Counted from the first letter of the stretch, positions 44,959 through 53,875 are shown. The stretch is 64,000 nt of DNA from Rubrimonas sp036735545 (GCA_036735545.1 DAINOD010000005.1:5883-69882); one strand, 5' to 3'. Notes: generated by a model not told the origin, from the sequence alone. A program made the numbers and translations.

Positions 44959-46041
44959 ATGGGCGCTCTCGCACTGAAGGGGCTCGGCCGCAGCTACGGC
45001 GCCGTGACAGCGGTGGACGCCGTCACGCTGGACCTGCGGCATGGGGAGCTGACGGCGCTGCTGGGCCCCTCGGGCTGCGGCAAGACCACCCTTCTGCGCA
45101 TGATCGCGGGCCTGGAGCCTCCCAGTCGTGGGCGCATCCTGCTCGACGGGCGCGACATCACCGGCGAACCGGCGCATGTCCGGCGCTTCGGCATGGTGTT
45201 CCAGTCCTTCGCGCTGTTTCCCCACCTGTCGGTCGCGGAGAACGTCGCCTACAGTCTGACCATCGCGGGGGTCTCCCGCGCCGAGCGTGCGGCGACGGTG
45301 AAGCGGCTTCTCGACCTCGTGCAGCTGTCGGGCTTCGGGGACCGGCGCATCGGTCAGCTCTCGGGCGGCCAGCGCCAGCGGGTCGCCATCGCCCGTGCGC
45401 TGGCGCAGGAGCCGAGCGTGTTCCTGCTGGACGAGCCGATGAGCGCGCTTGACGCCAAGCTGCGCGAGGAGATGCAGGTGGAGCTGCGTCTGCTCCAGCA
45501 ACGCCTGGGCGTGACCACCGTCGTCGTCACCCACGACCAGCGCGAGGCGATGACGATGGCCGACCGCATCGTGGTCATGAACGCCGGCGCCGTGGAGCAG
45601 GTGGGCCCGCCGCAGGAAGTCTACGGCCGCCCCGCCACCCCGTTCGTCGCGGCGTTCATCGGCAAGGCCAACTTCCTGCCCGCCGAGGTCGTGGGCGACG
45701 ACGTTCTCGCGCTTGGCCGCCGCCTGCGGCCCGAGGTCCCCGCCCCGTTCCGCAGCGGGGCGCGGGTGACGCTCGCCTGCCGGCCCGAGGCGGTGCGCCT
45801 GTCCCACGCGGCGCGGGAGGGGGCGAACCAGTTGCCGGCGCGGGTCGTGTTCGTGCGCGACGTCGGTCCGACCCGAGAGATCCATCTGCACGCCGGACCC
45901 GTGCGGACGGGGCCAGGAGGAACGGGGCCCGAGCGGCTCACCGCTGAACTCGGCCATGCCGAGCGCGAGGCCTTCGCGGTAGGCGACGCCGTGTTCGCCG
46001 AGCTGCCCCCCGAGGCGATCCGTCTCTTTCCCGCCGCATGA
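44959..46041 (+). CDS. Polyamine-type ABC transporter ATP-binding protein
   Basis: A 360-residue PotA-class ATPase: Walker A GPSGCGKTT, Q-loop FQSFALFPHLSV, signature LSGGQRQRVAIARALA, Walker B VFLLDEPMSALD, H-loop THDQREAMTMAD, then a C-terminal TOBE domain (VTLACRPEAVRLS). ATG 44959 is 36 bases after the binding-protein stop. The stop overlaps the first permease start (ATGA). Confidence 0.92.
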   Translation: MGALALKGLGRSYGAVTAVDAVTLDLRHGELTALLGPSGCGKTTLLRMIAGLEPPSRGRILLDGRDITGEPAHVRRFGMVFQSFALFPHLSVAENVAYSLTIAGVSRAERAATVKRLLDLVQLSGFGDRRIGQLSGGQRQRVAIARALAQEPSVFLLDEPMSALDAKLREEMQVELRLLQQRLGVTTVVVTHDQREAMTMADRIVVMNAGAVEQVGPPQEVYGRPATPFVAAFIGKANFLPAEVVGDDVLALGRRLRPEVPAPFRSGARVTLACRPEAVRLSHAAREGANQLPARVVFVRDVGPTREIHLHAGPVRTGPGGTGPERLTAELGHAEREAFAVGDAVFAELPPEAIRLFPAA

Positions 46042-46997
46042 CCGCCGAGACGGAAGCGCGCGCCCCGGCGCTGGCGACGCCGCCGCTGGCCCTGCCGGGG
46101 CTGGCGCAGACGGCGATGCTGGCGGCGCTGGTCGTGCTCTGCCTGGCCCCCTTCGCGCTCGTGGTGGCCATCAGCTTCGGCGAGAAGATCGACGGCGCGG
46201 CGTGGCGCTGGGGCCTGAGCCTCGATGGCTACCGACGCTTCTTCCTCGGCTTCGAATGGCCGGAACGGTGGTCGTCGGTCTACCCGGTCAAGCTCTACTA
46301 CTCGCTGCTCTACGCCGCGCTCGGCTCGGGCGTCGCGGTGCTCGCGGCGTTTCCCTTCGCGCTGAGGCTGGCGCGCCGGTCGCGGCGGGCGCAGACCCTG
46401 TGGCTGGTGTTCATCCTTTCCGCGCTCTCGCTGTCGGAGGTGTTCGTGGTGATGGGCTGGGACGTGCTGCTGTCCCAGCGATCCGGTCTGCCGATGCTGT
46501 TCCGCGAGACCGGGGCCACGGCTTGGCTGCGCGACAACGGGTGGTTTCCCCTGCTGCAGTCCTGGGACCTCGCCAACCCGCGGGACGTGAAGTTCAAGAC
46601 CTCCGCCTTCGCAACGGTGCTGACGATGGTGCATCTGGTCTTTCCCTATGCGGTGATCCTGCTCTACCCCGCGCTCAGCCGCCTCGACCCCGCGCTGGCC
46701 GAGGCGGCGCGCACCATGGGGGCGCGGCCCTTCACCGTGCTGCGCACCGTCATCCTGCCGGCGGTGTGGCTGCCGGTCTTGGGGGCGGCGATGCTGTTGT
46801 TCGTCTATCTGCTGGGGGCCTATGTCGTGGTCAGCGTCTTCGCGGCGCCGGCGCAGCAGACCCTGACCGTCACGATCTACGACAGCGTGCGCGGCGCGAC
46901 GCTGGATGCGCCCTTCGGCGCGGCGCAGTCGGTGGTGCTGCTCGCGGTGGCCTCGGCGGTGCTGCTGGCCAGCGCCCGGATCGCCCGGCGGCCATGA
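46038..46997 (+). CDS. Polyamine-type ABC transporter permease 1
   Basis: A 319-residue PotB-like inner-membrane permease with about six helices, the first at about 28-50 (MLAALVVLCLAPFALVVAI). The EAA loop is LDPALAEAARTMGARPFTVLRTVILP. The ATG overlaps the ATPase stop by 4 bases, and the stop overlaps the second permease start in the same way. Confidence 0.9.
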   Translation: MTAETEARAPALATPPLALPGLAQTAMLAALVVLCLAPFALVVAISFGEKIDGAAWRWGLSLDGYRRFFLGFEWPERWSSVYPVKLYYSLLYAALGSGVAVLAAFPFALRLARRSRRAQTLWLVFILSALSLSEVFVVMGWDVLLSQRSGLPMLFRETGATAWLRDNGWFPLLQSWDLANPRDVKFKTSAFATVLTMVHLVFPYAVILLYPALSRLDPALAEAARTMGARPFTVLRTVILPAVWLPVLGAAMLLFVYLLGAYVVVSVFAAPAQQTLTVTIYDSVRGATLDAPFGAAQSVVLLAVASAVLLASARIARRP

Positions 46998-47788
46998 TCG
47001 GACGGCTCTACACCGGGCTCTGCGCCCTGTTCCTGCTGGCGCCCATCGTGGTCGTGTCTGCGGCGGCGATGAATTCGGGCCGGAGCATGCTCTTTCCACC
47101 CGAGAACCCCACGCTCGACCGCTTCGTGGAGTTCTTCGTCTACGAACCGGTCTGGACCGCCGCGCTGCGGACATCCACGGTGCTGGCGTTGAGCTCGTCC
47201 GCGCTGGCCACGCTCGCGGCGTGGCCGCTGGCCTATTGGGCGTGGCGGCGGTCGGACGGGCTCTCCCGCGCCATGGCGGGACTGGCGGCCCTGCCCTTCA
47301 TCCTGCCGCCCATCGTGTTCGGCGTCGGGCTCGGGTTCTTCTGGGGCTTTCTCGGCGGTCTGGCGCAGCTCTGGGCCGGGGTGCTGAGCCACGCCGTGCT
47401 GCACATGGCGCTGCCTTTGGCGACGATTTCGGTGGGGCTGCAGTCCATCGATCGCGCGCATCTCGACGCCGCCGCCACGATGGGGGCGACCGAGCGCGTC
47501 GCTCTCCGCTCCATCATCCTGCCGCAGACGACGGCGCACACGGTCTCGGGCTTCTTCTTCGCCATGGTGCTGAGCTTCAACGAGTTCATCGTGATGTTCT
47601 TTGTCTCCGCCTCGGGCTACACAACTGTGACGCTGCAGATCTTCAACTCGCTGCGCAACGGCTTCACGCCGACGATGGCGGTGGCGGCGATCCTGTTCAT
47701 CACCGTCTCCGCCGTCGCCTTCGGGCTGGTGGGCCGCTTCGGCGATCTGCCGCGGCTGATGGGGGCGGACCCCTCGCGCACCCCGTGA
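46994..47788 (+). CDS. Polyamine-type ABC transporter permease 2
   Basis: A 264-residue PotC-like permease. Helix 1 covers LYTGLCALFLLAPIVVVSAAAM and the EAA loop is IDRAHLDAAATMGATERVALRSIILPQ, followed by FFFAMVLSFNEFIVMFFVS. It completes the importer of binding protein, ATPase and two permeases. Translationally coupled to permease 1 (ATGA at 46994-46997). Confidence 0.9.
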   Translation: MIGRLYTGLCALFLLAPIVVVSAAAMNSGRSMLFPPENPTLDRFVEFFVYEPVWTAALRTSTVLALSSSALATLAAWPLAYWAWRRSDGLSRAMAGLAALPFILPPIVFGVGLGFFWGFLGGLAQLWAGVLSHAVLHMALPLATISVGLQSIDRAHLDAAATMGATERVALRSIILPQTTAHTVSGFFFAMVLSFNEFIVMFFVSASGYTTVTLQIFNSLRNGFTPTMAVAAILFITVSAVAFGLVGRFGDLPRLMGADPSRTP

Positions 47789-47797
47789 GCCCGCACG

Positions 47798-48568
47798 ATG
47801 GCCGCTGACCCGCGCGCGGGCATGACCGCAGCCGACCTCGCCGGACTGTGGCGTCGGCGGTGGCTGCGCGCGCCGGAGCGGGAGGATGCGACCTCCACCG
47901 TGCTGTGGCGGCAGGCGCCGGACGGGCTCTGCGTCGATCTGCGCCTGCCGGCCGACCTGCCCGACCTGACCGCAGCCCGGTCGCTGGCGGCGCTGGACGC
48001 CGCGGCGCTGACGGCGCTGACGCGCTGCGAGGGCTTCGCGGGGGTGGCGGAGGTTTCGGGCGACGTCTGCACGTGGCGGCGCGCGGTGAACTGGCGAGGG
48101 CCGGAGGACGGGCCCGACGTCGGAAGGCTGACGGTGACGGCGGAGGGCCTGCTGGAGACCGGCGTCCACGCCGACTACGCTGAGCTTTGGACCATGCGCG
48201 ACCCCGCGCCCTGTCGCGGGCTGGCGCTGACCGAGGGCGACCGGCTCGCGGTCGTGGTCTGGAGCGAGAGCGCCTTCTCGCTGGGCCGCGGCCGTCCTCA
48301 CGACCGCGAGGGCGCCCCGCTGTCGGGGCGCGTGGCGGCGGCTCTGGCGGCGGGCGACCGCGACGCCCTGGCGGCGGCCTTCGACGCGGAGTTCAGCGAG
48401 GGCGTGATCGAGGGCGGGCTCGCGCGCGTCGTGCGCTCGACCGCGCCGCCGCGCGTCGGCGCGACGGCCTTCGCGGCGGCGGCGCTGGAGCGGACGCGGC
48501 CGATCCTGACCGAGCAGGACTTCGACGGGGCGACGCGCGCCGTGGCGTGGGACCGGATCAGCCCCTGA
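47798..48568 (+). CDS. Unrecognised protein linked to the polyamine-type importer
   Basis: A 256-residue soluble protein with no signal peptide or membrane helix. It opens with AADLAGLWRRRWLRAPEREDATSTVLWRQ, has LCVDLRLPADLPD, CEGFAGVAEVSGDVCTWRRAVNW, and a beta-rich middle ending AELWTMRDP, suggesting a lipocalin-like or beta-barrel scaffold. I do not recognise the family. It starts 9 bases after permease 2 and converges on the PIN gene with an 11-base overlap. An alternative start is ATG 47822. Its position suggests a role in handling the imported compound. Confidence 0.7.
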   Translation: MAADPRAGMTAADLAGLWRRRWLRAPEREDATSTVLWRQAPDGLCVDLRLPADLPDLTAARSLAALDAAALTALTRCEGFAGVAEVSGDVCTWRRAVNWRGPEDGPDVGRLTVTAEGLLETGVHADYAELWTMRDPAPCRGLALTEGDRLAVVVWSESAFSLGRGRPHDREGAPLSGRVAAALAAGDRDALAAAFDAEFSEGVIEGGLARVVRSTAPPRVGATAFAAAALERTRPILTEQDFDGATRAVAWDRISP

Positions 48569-49070
48569 GCGCCTTGGCCAGCCGCGGCAGCCCGGCGCGC
48601 TTCAGCGCGCGCGGCAGGTCCGCGCCGAGCCCGAGCCCCGCCAGGGCCGCGTCGAGCGGACCGCCGGGGACGAACTCCAGCCGCAGGAAGGCGTCGGGGT
48701 GAAGGCGCGCCAGCCCCTGCGCCCCCATGGCGCGCAGGGGAAAGTCGCGGATGTTGAAGGTCACGATCCCCTCCGCCCCCCCCGCCCGCGCCGCGGCGAA
48801 GACATGGGCGTCCGCAGGGTCCGGCAGACCGGCGGCGTCGGCGAAGGCCTCCCAGCCCGTCACGCGGGCTTGGGGGAAGCGGTCGTCCATGGCGGCGGCG
48901 GCGGCGCGGGCGGCCGGGCCGTCGCAATGGACGCGCTCCGCCGCACGCGCCCACTCCTCGAGGATGCGATCCGACCACAAGGGCGCGAAGCCTCCGGCGG
49001 CCGCGTAGCCCAGCAGCGCGCCGCGCACCACCGGGGGCACCAGCACGCAGGCGTCGAGCACGAGACGCAT
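48558..49070 (-). CDS. PIN-domain protein
   Basis: A 170-residue PIN-like ribonuclease domain protein. The N-terminal strand MRLVLDACVLVPPVVRGALL carries the first acidic residue; the later block PDPADAHVFAAARAGGAEGIVTFNIRDFP supplies the others. No antitoxin gene is adjacent; the upstream neighbour is the RlmI-type methyltransferase, whose stop shares one base with this start (TGATG). It may be a solitary PIN protein rather than a toxin. Confidence 0.8.
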   Translation of the reverse strand: MRLVLDACVLVPPVVRGALLGYAAAGGFAPLWSDRILEEWARAAERVHCDGPAARAAAAAMDDRFPQARVTGWEAFADAAGLPDPADAHVFAAARAGGAEGIVTFNIRDFPLRAMGAQGLARLHPDAFLRLEFVPGGPLDAALAGLGLGADLPRALKRAGLPRLAKALRG

Positions 49071-50275
49071 CAGTCGAGCCGGAAGAACAGGGCCTTGAGA
49101 TAGCCGGTCTCGGGCAGGCCGACATGCACCGGATGGTCCGGCCCCGCCCCGCCCGCATGGATCAGCGCCGCCCCCCGCCCGGCCGCGCGGATACCCTGCG
49201 CGCAGGCGGCGCGGAAGGCGTCGAGGTCGACGGCGTGGGAGCACGAGCACAGGCACAGGAATCCCCCGGGCTCCACGAGCCGCGCCGAGAGCCGTGCGGT
49301 GCGGGCGTAGGCGCGCAGGCCGGCTTCCAGCGCCGCCTTGGCGGGCGCGAAGGCCGGCGGGTCGCAGACCACGAGCCCGAAGCGCTCCCCCGCCTCGCCC
49401 AGCGCGCGCATGGCGTCGAAGGCGTCGGCGCGGCGCGTCTCGAAGCGCTCGGCGACGCCGCTCAGCCGCGCCCCCTCGGCGGCCAGCGCCAGCGCGGGCG
49501 CGGAGCCGTCCACCGCCAGCGCCCGATCGGCGCCGGCCGCCAGCGCGGCCAGGCCGAAACCGCCGACATGGGCGAAGACGTCGAGCACCGCGCGCCCCCG
49601 CCCCAACCGGGCGGCGAAGGCGTGGTTGGGGCGCTGGTCGTAGAACAGCCCGGTCTTCTGCCCGCCGATCAGGTCGGCGAGATAGGTGGCGCCGTTCATC
49701 GCCACGGGGACCGGCCCGTCGAGCGCGCCCTTCAGGAGCCGGCTCTCGCCCTCCAGCCCCTCCAGCGCCCTGGCTCGGGAGGCGGCGTTGAGCACGACCA
49801 CCTGCGGCGCCAGCACGGCGTCGAGGGCGGCGAGCAGTTCGGGCAGCAGCCGGTCCGCCCATGCGGCGTTGGGCTGGACCGCCAGCGCGTCGCCGAAACG
49901 GTCGATGGCGAGGCCGGGCAGCCCGTCGCCCTCGGCGTGCACGAGGCGATGAAACGGCGCGTCGTAGAGCGTCTCGCGCAGCGCCAGCGCCGCGCGCAGG
50001 CGGCGCTCCAGCCAGGCTGCGTCGATCTCGGCGGCGGGGTCGGGGTCGAGCAGGCGCGCGGCTATGGTCGAGGCGGTGTTCACCGCGACCGTGCCGAGCG
50101 GCTTGCGCTCGGCGTCCTCCAGCGTCGCGACCGCGCCGGCGGGCAGCGCACGGGTGCGCCGGTCCATAACCAGTTCATCGGCGTAGACCCAAGGGGCCCC
50201 CGCCGCGAGCCTCCGGCCTGTCTTCGGCCGCAGCCGCACCACGGGACGGCGGCCCGGCTGGTCTTCGTCGTCCAT
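49070..50275 (-). CDS. Class I rRNA methyltransferase, RlmI family
   Basis: A 401-residue SAM-dependent methyltransferase with an N-terminal PUA domain (VVRLRPKTGRRLAAGAPWVYADEL), an RNA-binding middle domain (RLVHAEGDGLPGLAIDRFGD) and a Rossmann catalytic domain with QKTGLFYDQRPNH, VLDVFAHVGGFGLAALAAGA and VVCDPPAFAP. RlmI methylates C1962 of 23S rRNA (m5C) in E. coli; the exact target here is inferred. Start is ATG 50275. Confidence 0.88.
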   Translation of the reverse strand: MDDEDQPGRRPVVRLRPKTGRRLAAGAPWVYADELVMDRRTRALPAGAVATLEDAERKPLGTVAVNTASTIAARLLDPDPAAEIDAAWLERRLRAALALRETLYDAPFHRLVHAEGDGLPGLAIDRFGDALAVQPNAAWADRLLPELLAALDAVLAPQVVVLNAASRARALEGLEGESRLLKGALDGPVPVAMNGATYLADLIGGQKTGLFYDQRPNHAFAARLGRGRAVLDVFAHVGGFGLAALAAGADRALAVDGSAPALALAAEGARLSGVAERFETRRADAFDAMRALGEAGERFGLVVCDPPAFAPAKAALEAGLRAYARTARLSARLVEPGGFLCLCSCSHAVDLDAFRAACAQGIRAAGRGAALIHAGGAGPDHPVHVGLPETGYLKALFFRLD

Positions 50276-50341
50276 CGGCGGCTCCGGTTGCGCGCAGCCG
50301 CCACCCTTAGGCCGCGCTGCGCCGCGCGGAAAGTGCCGGCG

Positions 50342-50509
50342 TCAGCGCGTGACGGGCCGGTTGGTCGGGCGGACGGCGGCGGTCGAGAGACCGCGCAGCC
50401 AGCGCCACGCGGCGATGAAGGCGTTGCGAAAGGCTTCGGCGCGCAGACGACGAGCCTCGCGCTCGATCTCGACGATGTCGATGCGGTTCAGAACGACGGG
50501 GTCACTCAC
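50342..50509 (-). CDS. Small protein of 55 residues
   Basis: Read from GTG 50509, preceded by GAGG at a good distance. The product (VSDPVVLNRIDIVEIEREAR start) is one amphipathic, Arg/Ala-rich helix followed by FIAAWRWLRGLS and a short tail. It resembles short Rhodobacterales proteins with the pattern IDxxxIExxARxxRAE, whose role is unknown. It precedes the RlmI-type gene by 66 bases on the same strand. Confidence 0.6.
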   Translation of the reverse strand: MSDPVVLNRIDIVEIEREARRLRAEAFRNAFIAAWRWLRGLSTAAVRPTNRPVTR

Positions 50510-50628
50510 GGCAGCCTCACGGACCTGGCGCAACCGGGCGGGCTGCGCTCTCGCACCGCAACATGGCTCTGCCGCAACGCGACAAGCAGCCTCGCAAAGC
50601 GCAAGGCCGCGTTGCGCTCCGCGCCCCG

Positions 50629-51465
50629 TCACATCGGAAGGCGGTAAAACCGCGCCGCCGTCGCCCCGAACACCGCGGCGCGGTCGGCGTCGCCGAGATG
50701 CGCCGTCAGCGTCTCGGCCGTCGCGCGCCACCGACCGTATTCGGCGCGCAGCCGGCAGACAGGCCAGTCCGACCCCCACATCACACGCTCGGCGCCGAAG
50801 CAGGCCAGAACGTGCCCGGCGTATGGGCGGAGCGCCGCCTCGGTCCAGTCGGGCGGCGCCTCGGTGACGAGGCCGGAAAGCTTGCAGAAGGCCCCCCGGT
50901 CGGCCAGCCGGGCGATCCCCGCCGCCCAGGCCGCGAAGCCGGCAGCGTCGCCGACGGCCGGCTTCATGCAGTGGTCGACCACCACGCGCAGATCGGGCCA
51001 GCGCGCCATCAGGCGGTCGAAACTGGCGAGATGGCGCGGAAAGCCCAACGCGTCGAAGCTCAGACCCCGCGCCGAAAGCGCGGCGAACACCGGTGCGAGC
51101 GCCGGGCGCAGCATCCAGTCCACGTCGGCGATGTCCTGGATCATCGGCCGCACCCCGAGAAACTTCGGATGCCCGGCGAGGCGCTCCAGATCGGCCAGCG
51201 CCGCCGGCGCCTCGAAGTCGATCCACCCGACGACGCCGGCGACCCACGGCGTCGCGTCGGCGATCCCCAGCATGTAGTCGGTCTCGGCGACCGTCGGCGC
51301 GGCCTGCACCAGCACCACCCGCGCGCCCTCGCTCAGTTGCGGCGCGAGGTCGGCGGGGGCGTAGGCGCGCGACAGCACGGGGTCGTCCGCCGGCATCCAG
51401 CCGTAGTCGCCCCGGGCCGGGTTCCAGAAGTGGACGTGCGCGTCGATCGTCGGGGCGGGCTTCAC
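50629..51465 (-). CDS. Amidohydrolase, L-fuconolactonase-like
   Basis: A 278-residue TIM-barrel metal-dependent hydrolase of the COG3618 lactonase group. The N-terminal IDAHVHFWNP gives the HxH metal motif; VVVDHCMKP contains the next His and WGSDWPVCR the late Asp. It starts at GTG 51465. Together with the adjacent aldo/keto reductase it would oxidise and open L-fucose or a related aldose. If the assembly gap is spurious, the two genes are 8 bases apart in one operon. Confidence 0.85.
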   Translation of the reverse strand: MKPAPTIDAHVHFWNPARGDYGWMPADDPVLSRAYAPADLAPQLSEGARVVLVQAAPTVAETDYMLGIADATPWVAGVVGWIDFEAPAALADLERLAGHPKFLGVRPMIQDIADVDWMLRPALAPVFAALSARGLSFDALGFPRHLASFDRLMARWPDLRVVVDHCMKPAVGDAAGFAAWAAGIARLADRGAFCKLSGLVTEAPPDWTEAALRPYAGHVLACFGAERVMWGSDWPVCRLRAEYGRWRATAETLTAHLGDADRAAVFGATAARFYRLPM

Positions 51466-51508
51466 GGCGGGGCTCAGGGCGTCGGCGCGTCGGCGCGCAT
51501 CAGCCCCT
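51454..51508. repeat. 55-bp sequence duplicated on the left side of the gap
   Basis: Identical base for base to 51609-51663. It contains the 5' end of the amidohydrolase and the 3' end of the aldo/keto reductase. The exact 55-base length suggests an assembly k-mer overlap rather than a biological repeat. Confidence 0.95.
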
Positions 51509-51608
51509 NNNNNNNNNNNNNNNNNNNNNNNNNNNNNNNNNNNNNNNNNNNNNNNNNNNNNNNNNNNNNNNNNNNNNNNNNNNNNNNNNNNNNNNNNNNN
51601 NNNNNNNN
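51509..51608. other. Assembly gap of 100 N
   Basis: Exactly 100 unknown bases between two contig ends that share the same 55 bp. The gap length is a placeholder. Collapsing one copy of the 55 bp and removing the Ns joins the genes without frame disruption. Confidence 0.98.
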
Positions 51609-51663
51609 GGCGGGCTTCACGGCGGGGCTCAGGGCGTCGGCGCGTCGGCGCGCATCAGCCCCT
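51609..51663. repeat. 55-bp sequence duplicated on the right side of the gap
   Basis: Second copy of 51454-51508. It holds the last codons and stop of the aldo/keto reductase. Confidence 0.95.
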
Positions 51664-52660
51664 CCGCCTTCAGGGCCGTCCAGAGCGACGGCGGAACGGG
51701 CGCCTCGGCGATCGCCAGGTTCTGCGCCATCTGCCGCGCGCTCTGGCCGCCGGGGATGACCGAGACAACCGCCGGATGGGCGAGCGGAAAATGGAACGCC
51801 GCCTCGATCATCCGCACGCCATGCGCCTTGCAGAGCGCCTCGATCCGCGCGACCCGGTCGAGGATCGCCTGCGGGGCCGGCTCGTAGTTGTAGGTCGCGC
51901 CCTGCACCGGCCCGACCGCCAGAACGCCGGAATTGTAGGGCCCGCCGATCACCACGCCCACGCCGCGCTCCACGCAGAGCGGCAGGAAACTATCCAGCGC
52001 CTCCTGCTCCAGCAGCGTGTAGCGGCCGGCGAGCAGGAAGATGTCGGCGTCGCCGCGCTCCAGCACCCATTGCGCCGGCTCCCACGCGTTCACGCCGAGG
52101 CCGATGGCGGCGATCGCGCCCCGGTCGCGCAGCGTCGTCATCGCCTTCCAGCCGCCCGCCATCAACTCGGCGAGCTTTGCGTCCAGCACGGTCTGCGATC
52201 CGTGGTTGGCGAGGTCGAGGTCGTGGGCGAACAGGATGTCGAGCCGCTCAACCCCGAGCCGCTCCAGCGAGAACTCCACCGACCGCATCACGCCGTCATG
52301 GCCGTAATCGTAGATCTCCTTGCGGGCCGGCACGTCGAACCACTTGCCGACGCCGTCGCGTTCGGCCGGATCGCAAGCGCGCAGCAGGCGGCCGACCTTG
52401 GAGGACAGCACGTACTCGTCGCGCGGCTTGTCGCGCAGGAACCGGTTGAGCCGGGTTTCGGACAGGCCCATCCCGTAGAGCGGCGCAGTGTCGTAGTAGC
52501 GCACCCCGCCCGCCCAGGCCGCGTCGAGAATCGCGTCGGCCTCGGCGTCGGAGATCGCGCGGAACAGGTTGCCCAGCGGCGCGGCGCCGAAACCCAGCGC
52601 GGTGAAGTCCAGCGCCCGGCCGTCGCGCGCCCAGCGTCGTGTCGCCAAAGCCATCGTCAT
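51629..52660 (-). CDS. Aldo/keto reductase, D-threo-aldose (L-fucose) 1-dehydrogenase type
   Basis: A 343-residue NAD(P)-dependent TIM-barrel oxidoreductase. The AKR tetrad is visible: Asp and Tyr in RYYDTAPLYGMG, Lys in LSSKVGR and His in DILFAHDLD. The N-terminus FTALGFGAAPLGNLFRAIS and the YNYEPAP segment are typical of the L-fucose dehydrogenase group, which oxidises the aldose to its lactone. ATG 52660 is preceded by GGGAGGGG; the longer frame is unlikely. It works naturally with the adjacent fuconolactonase. Confidence 0.85.
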   Translation of the reverse strand: MTMALATRRWARDGRALDFTALGFGAAPLGNLFRAISDAEADAILDAAWAGGVRYYDTAPLYGMGLSETRLNRFLRDKPRDEYVLSSKVGRLLRACDPAERDGVGKWFDVPARKEIYDYGHDGVMRSVEFSLERLGVERLDILFAHDLDLANHGSQTVLDAKLAELMAGGWKAMTTLRDRGAIAAIGLGVNAWEPAQWVLERGDADIFLLAGRYTLLEQEALDSFLPLCVERGVGVVIGGPYNSGVLAVGPVQGATYNYEPAPQAILDRVARIEALCKAHGVRMIEAAFHFPLAHPAVVSVIPGGQSARQMAQNLAIAEAPVPPSLWTALKAEGLMRADAPTP

Positions 52661-52714
52661 CCCCTCCCCGGTCAGCGCCACCATCGTGCGCCGAGGGGGT
52701 CGGGGCAAGCGGCC

Positions 52715-53812
52715 TCAGGCGTTGAAGCGGAAGTGCAGCACGTCGCCGTCGGCGACGACATACTCCCTGCCTTCCAGGCGGAAGCGCCCGGCCTCCTTCG
52801 CGCCCTGCTCGCCGCCGGCGTTCAGATAATCGTCGTAGGCGATGGTCTCGGCGCGGATGAAGCCGCGCTCGAAGTCGCCGTGAATCACGCCGGCGGCCTG
52901 CGGGGCGCGGGTGCCGGCCGGCACGGTCCAGGCGCGCGCCTCCTTGGGCCCGACGGTGAAATAGGTGATGAGGTTCAGCAGGCCGTAGCCGGCGCGGATC
53001 AGCCGATCGAGGCCGGGCTCTGCGAGGCCCATCTCCTCTAGGAAGGCGTCGCGCTCGTCGTCTGCAAGCTGCGCCAATTCGCTCTCGATGGCCGCCGAGA
53101 TCACCACCGCCGAGGCGCCTTCGCGCGCGGCCATCTCGAAAACGCGCGCCGAACGGGCGTTGCCCTCGGCGGCCGAGGCCTCCTCGACGTTGCAGACGTA
53201 GACGACGGGCTTTGCTGTCAGCAGTTGCAGCATCCGCCACGCCTTCTGGTCGTCGTCAGCGACCCGGATCGTGCGCGCGGGCCGTCCGGCCTCCAGCGCC
53301 TCCTTGGCCAGGCGCAGCAGGCGGTCCTGGTCCGCCGCCTCCTTGTCGCCGCCGCGGAGCTTGCGGGTGAGGTTGGCGAGCCGCTTCTCGACGGAGTCGA
53401 GATCGGCCAGCATCAGCTCGGTCTCGATGGTTTCGGCGTCAGCGATGGGGTCGACGCGGCCCTCGACATGGGTGACGTCGGAGTCCTCGAAACACCGCAG
53501 CACGTGGGCGATGGCGTCGCATTCGCGGATGTTGGCGAGGAACTGGTTGCCGAGGCCCTCGCCCCGGCTCGCCCCCTTCACCAGCCCGGCGATGTCCACG
53601 AAAGTCAGGCGCGTGGGGATGATGGTCTTGGAGGCGGCGATGGCCGCGAGTCGCTCGAGCCTGGGGTCAGGGACGGCGACGTCGCCGACATTCGGCTCGA
53701 TGGTGCAGAAGGGAAAATTGGCGGCCTGAGCGGCCGCCGTGCGCGTCAGGGCGTTGAACAGGGTGGACTTGCCGACGTTGGGCAGCCCTACGATCCCGCA
53801 CTTGAAGCCCAT
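52715..53812 (-). CDS. ychF: Redox-regulated ATPase YchF (Obg family)
   Basis: A 365-residue P-loop ATPase linked to translation and oxidative stress. G1 is GLPNVGKST, G3 is FVDIAGLVKGAS, and the G4 position reads NVEE rather than NKxD, the hallmark of ATP preference in YchF. A coiled-coil insertion and a C-terminal TGS domain (TYFTVGPKEARAWTV, GVIHGDFERGFIRAE) are present. Start ATG 53812. Confidence 0.96.
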   Translation of the reverse strand: MGFKCGIVGLPNVGKSTLFNALTRTAAAQAANFPFCTIEPNVGDVAVPDPRLERLAAIAASKTIIPTRLTFVDIAGLVKGASRGEGLGNQFLANIRECDAIAHVLRCFEDSDVTHVEGRVDPIADAETIETELMLADLDSVEKRLANLTRKLRGGDKEAADQDRLLRLAKEALEAGRPARTIRVADDDQKAWRMLQLLTAKPVVYVCNVEEASAAEGNARSARVFEMAAREGASAVVISAAIESELAQLADDERDAFLEEMGLAEPGLDRLIRAGYGLLNLITYFTVGPKEARAWTVPAGTRAPQAAGVIHGDFERGFIRAETIAYDDYLNAGGEQGAKEAGRFRLEGREYVVADGDVLHFRFNA

Positions 53813-53820
53813 TGGTCATT

Positions 53821-53864
53821 CCCCCGTTCGCCGCGCCGCCTTGTGGCGGTGCGGCGCGCGGGGG
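53821..53864 (-). terminator. Large hairpin downstream of the cold-shock gene
   Basis: On the minus strand, nested complementary arms are CCCCCG/CGGGGG (53821-53826 with 53859-53864), CCGC/GCGG (53831-53834 with 53851-53854) and CCGCC/GGCGG (53836-53840 with 53845-53849) around a four-base loop. It lies just after the csp stop. No T-run, so termination is plausible but not assured. Confidence 0.5.
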
Positions 53865-53875
53865 TCAAGCGTGGC

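Noticed and set aside
48558..49070. PIN protein as the toxin of a toxin-antitoxin pair
   Set aside because: No small antitoxin-like gene lies next to it. Its partner in the overlap is a methyltransferase.
51454..51663. Directly repeated 55 bp around the N gap as a target-site duplication or mobile-element terminus
   Set aside because: Too long for a target duplication, no transposase or inverted ends, and the N run is exactly 100. An assembly overlap explains it.
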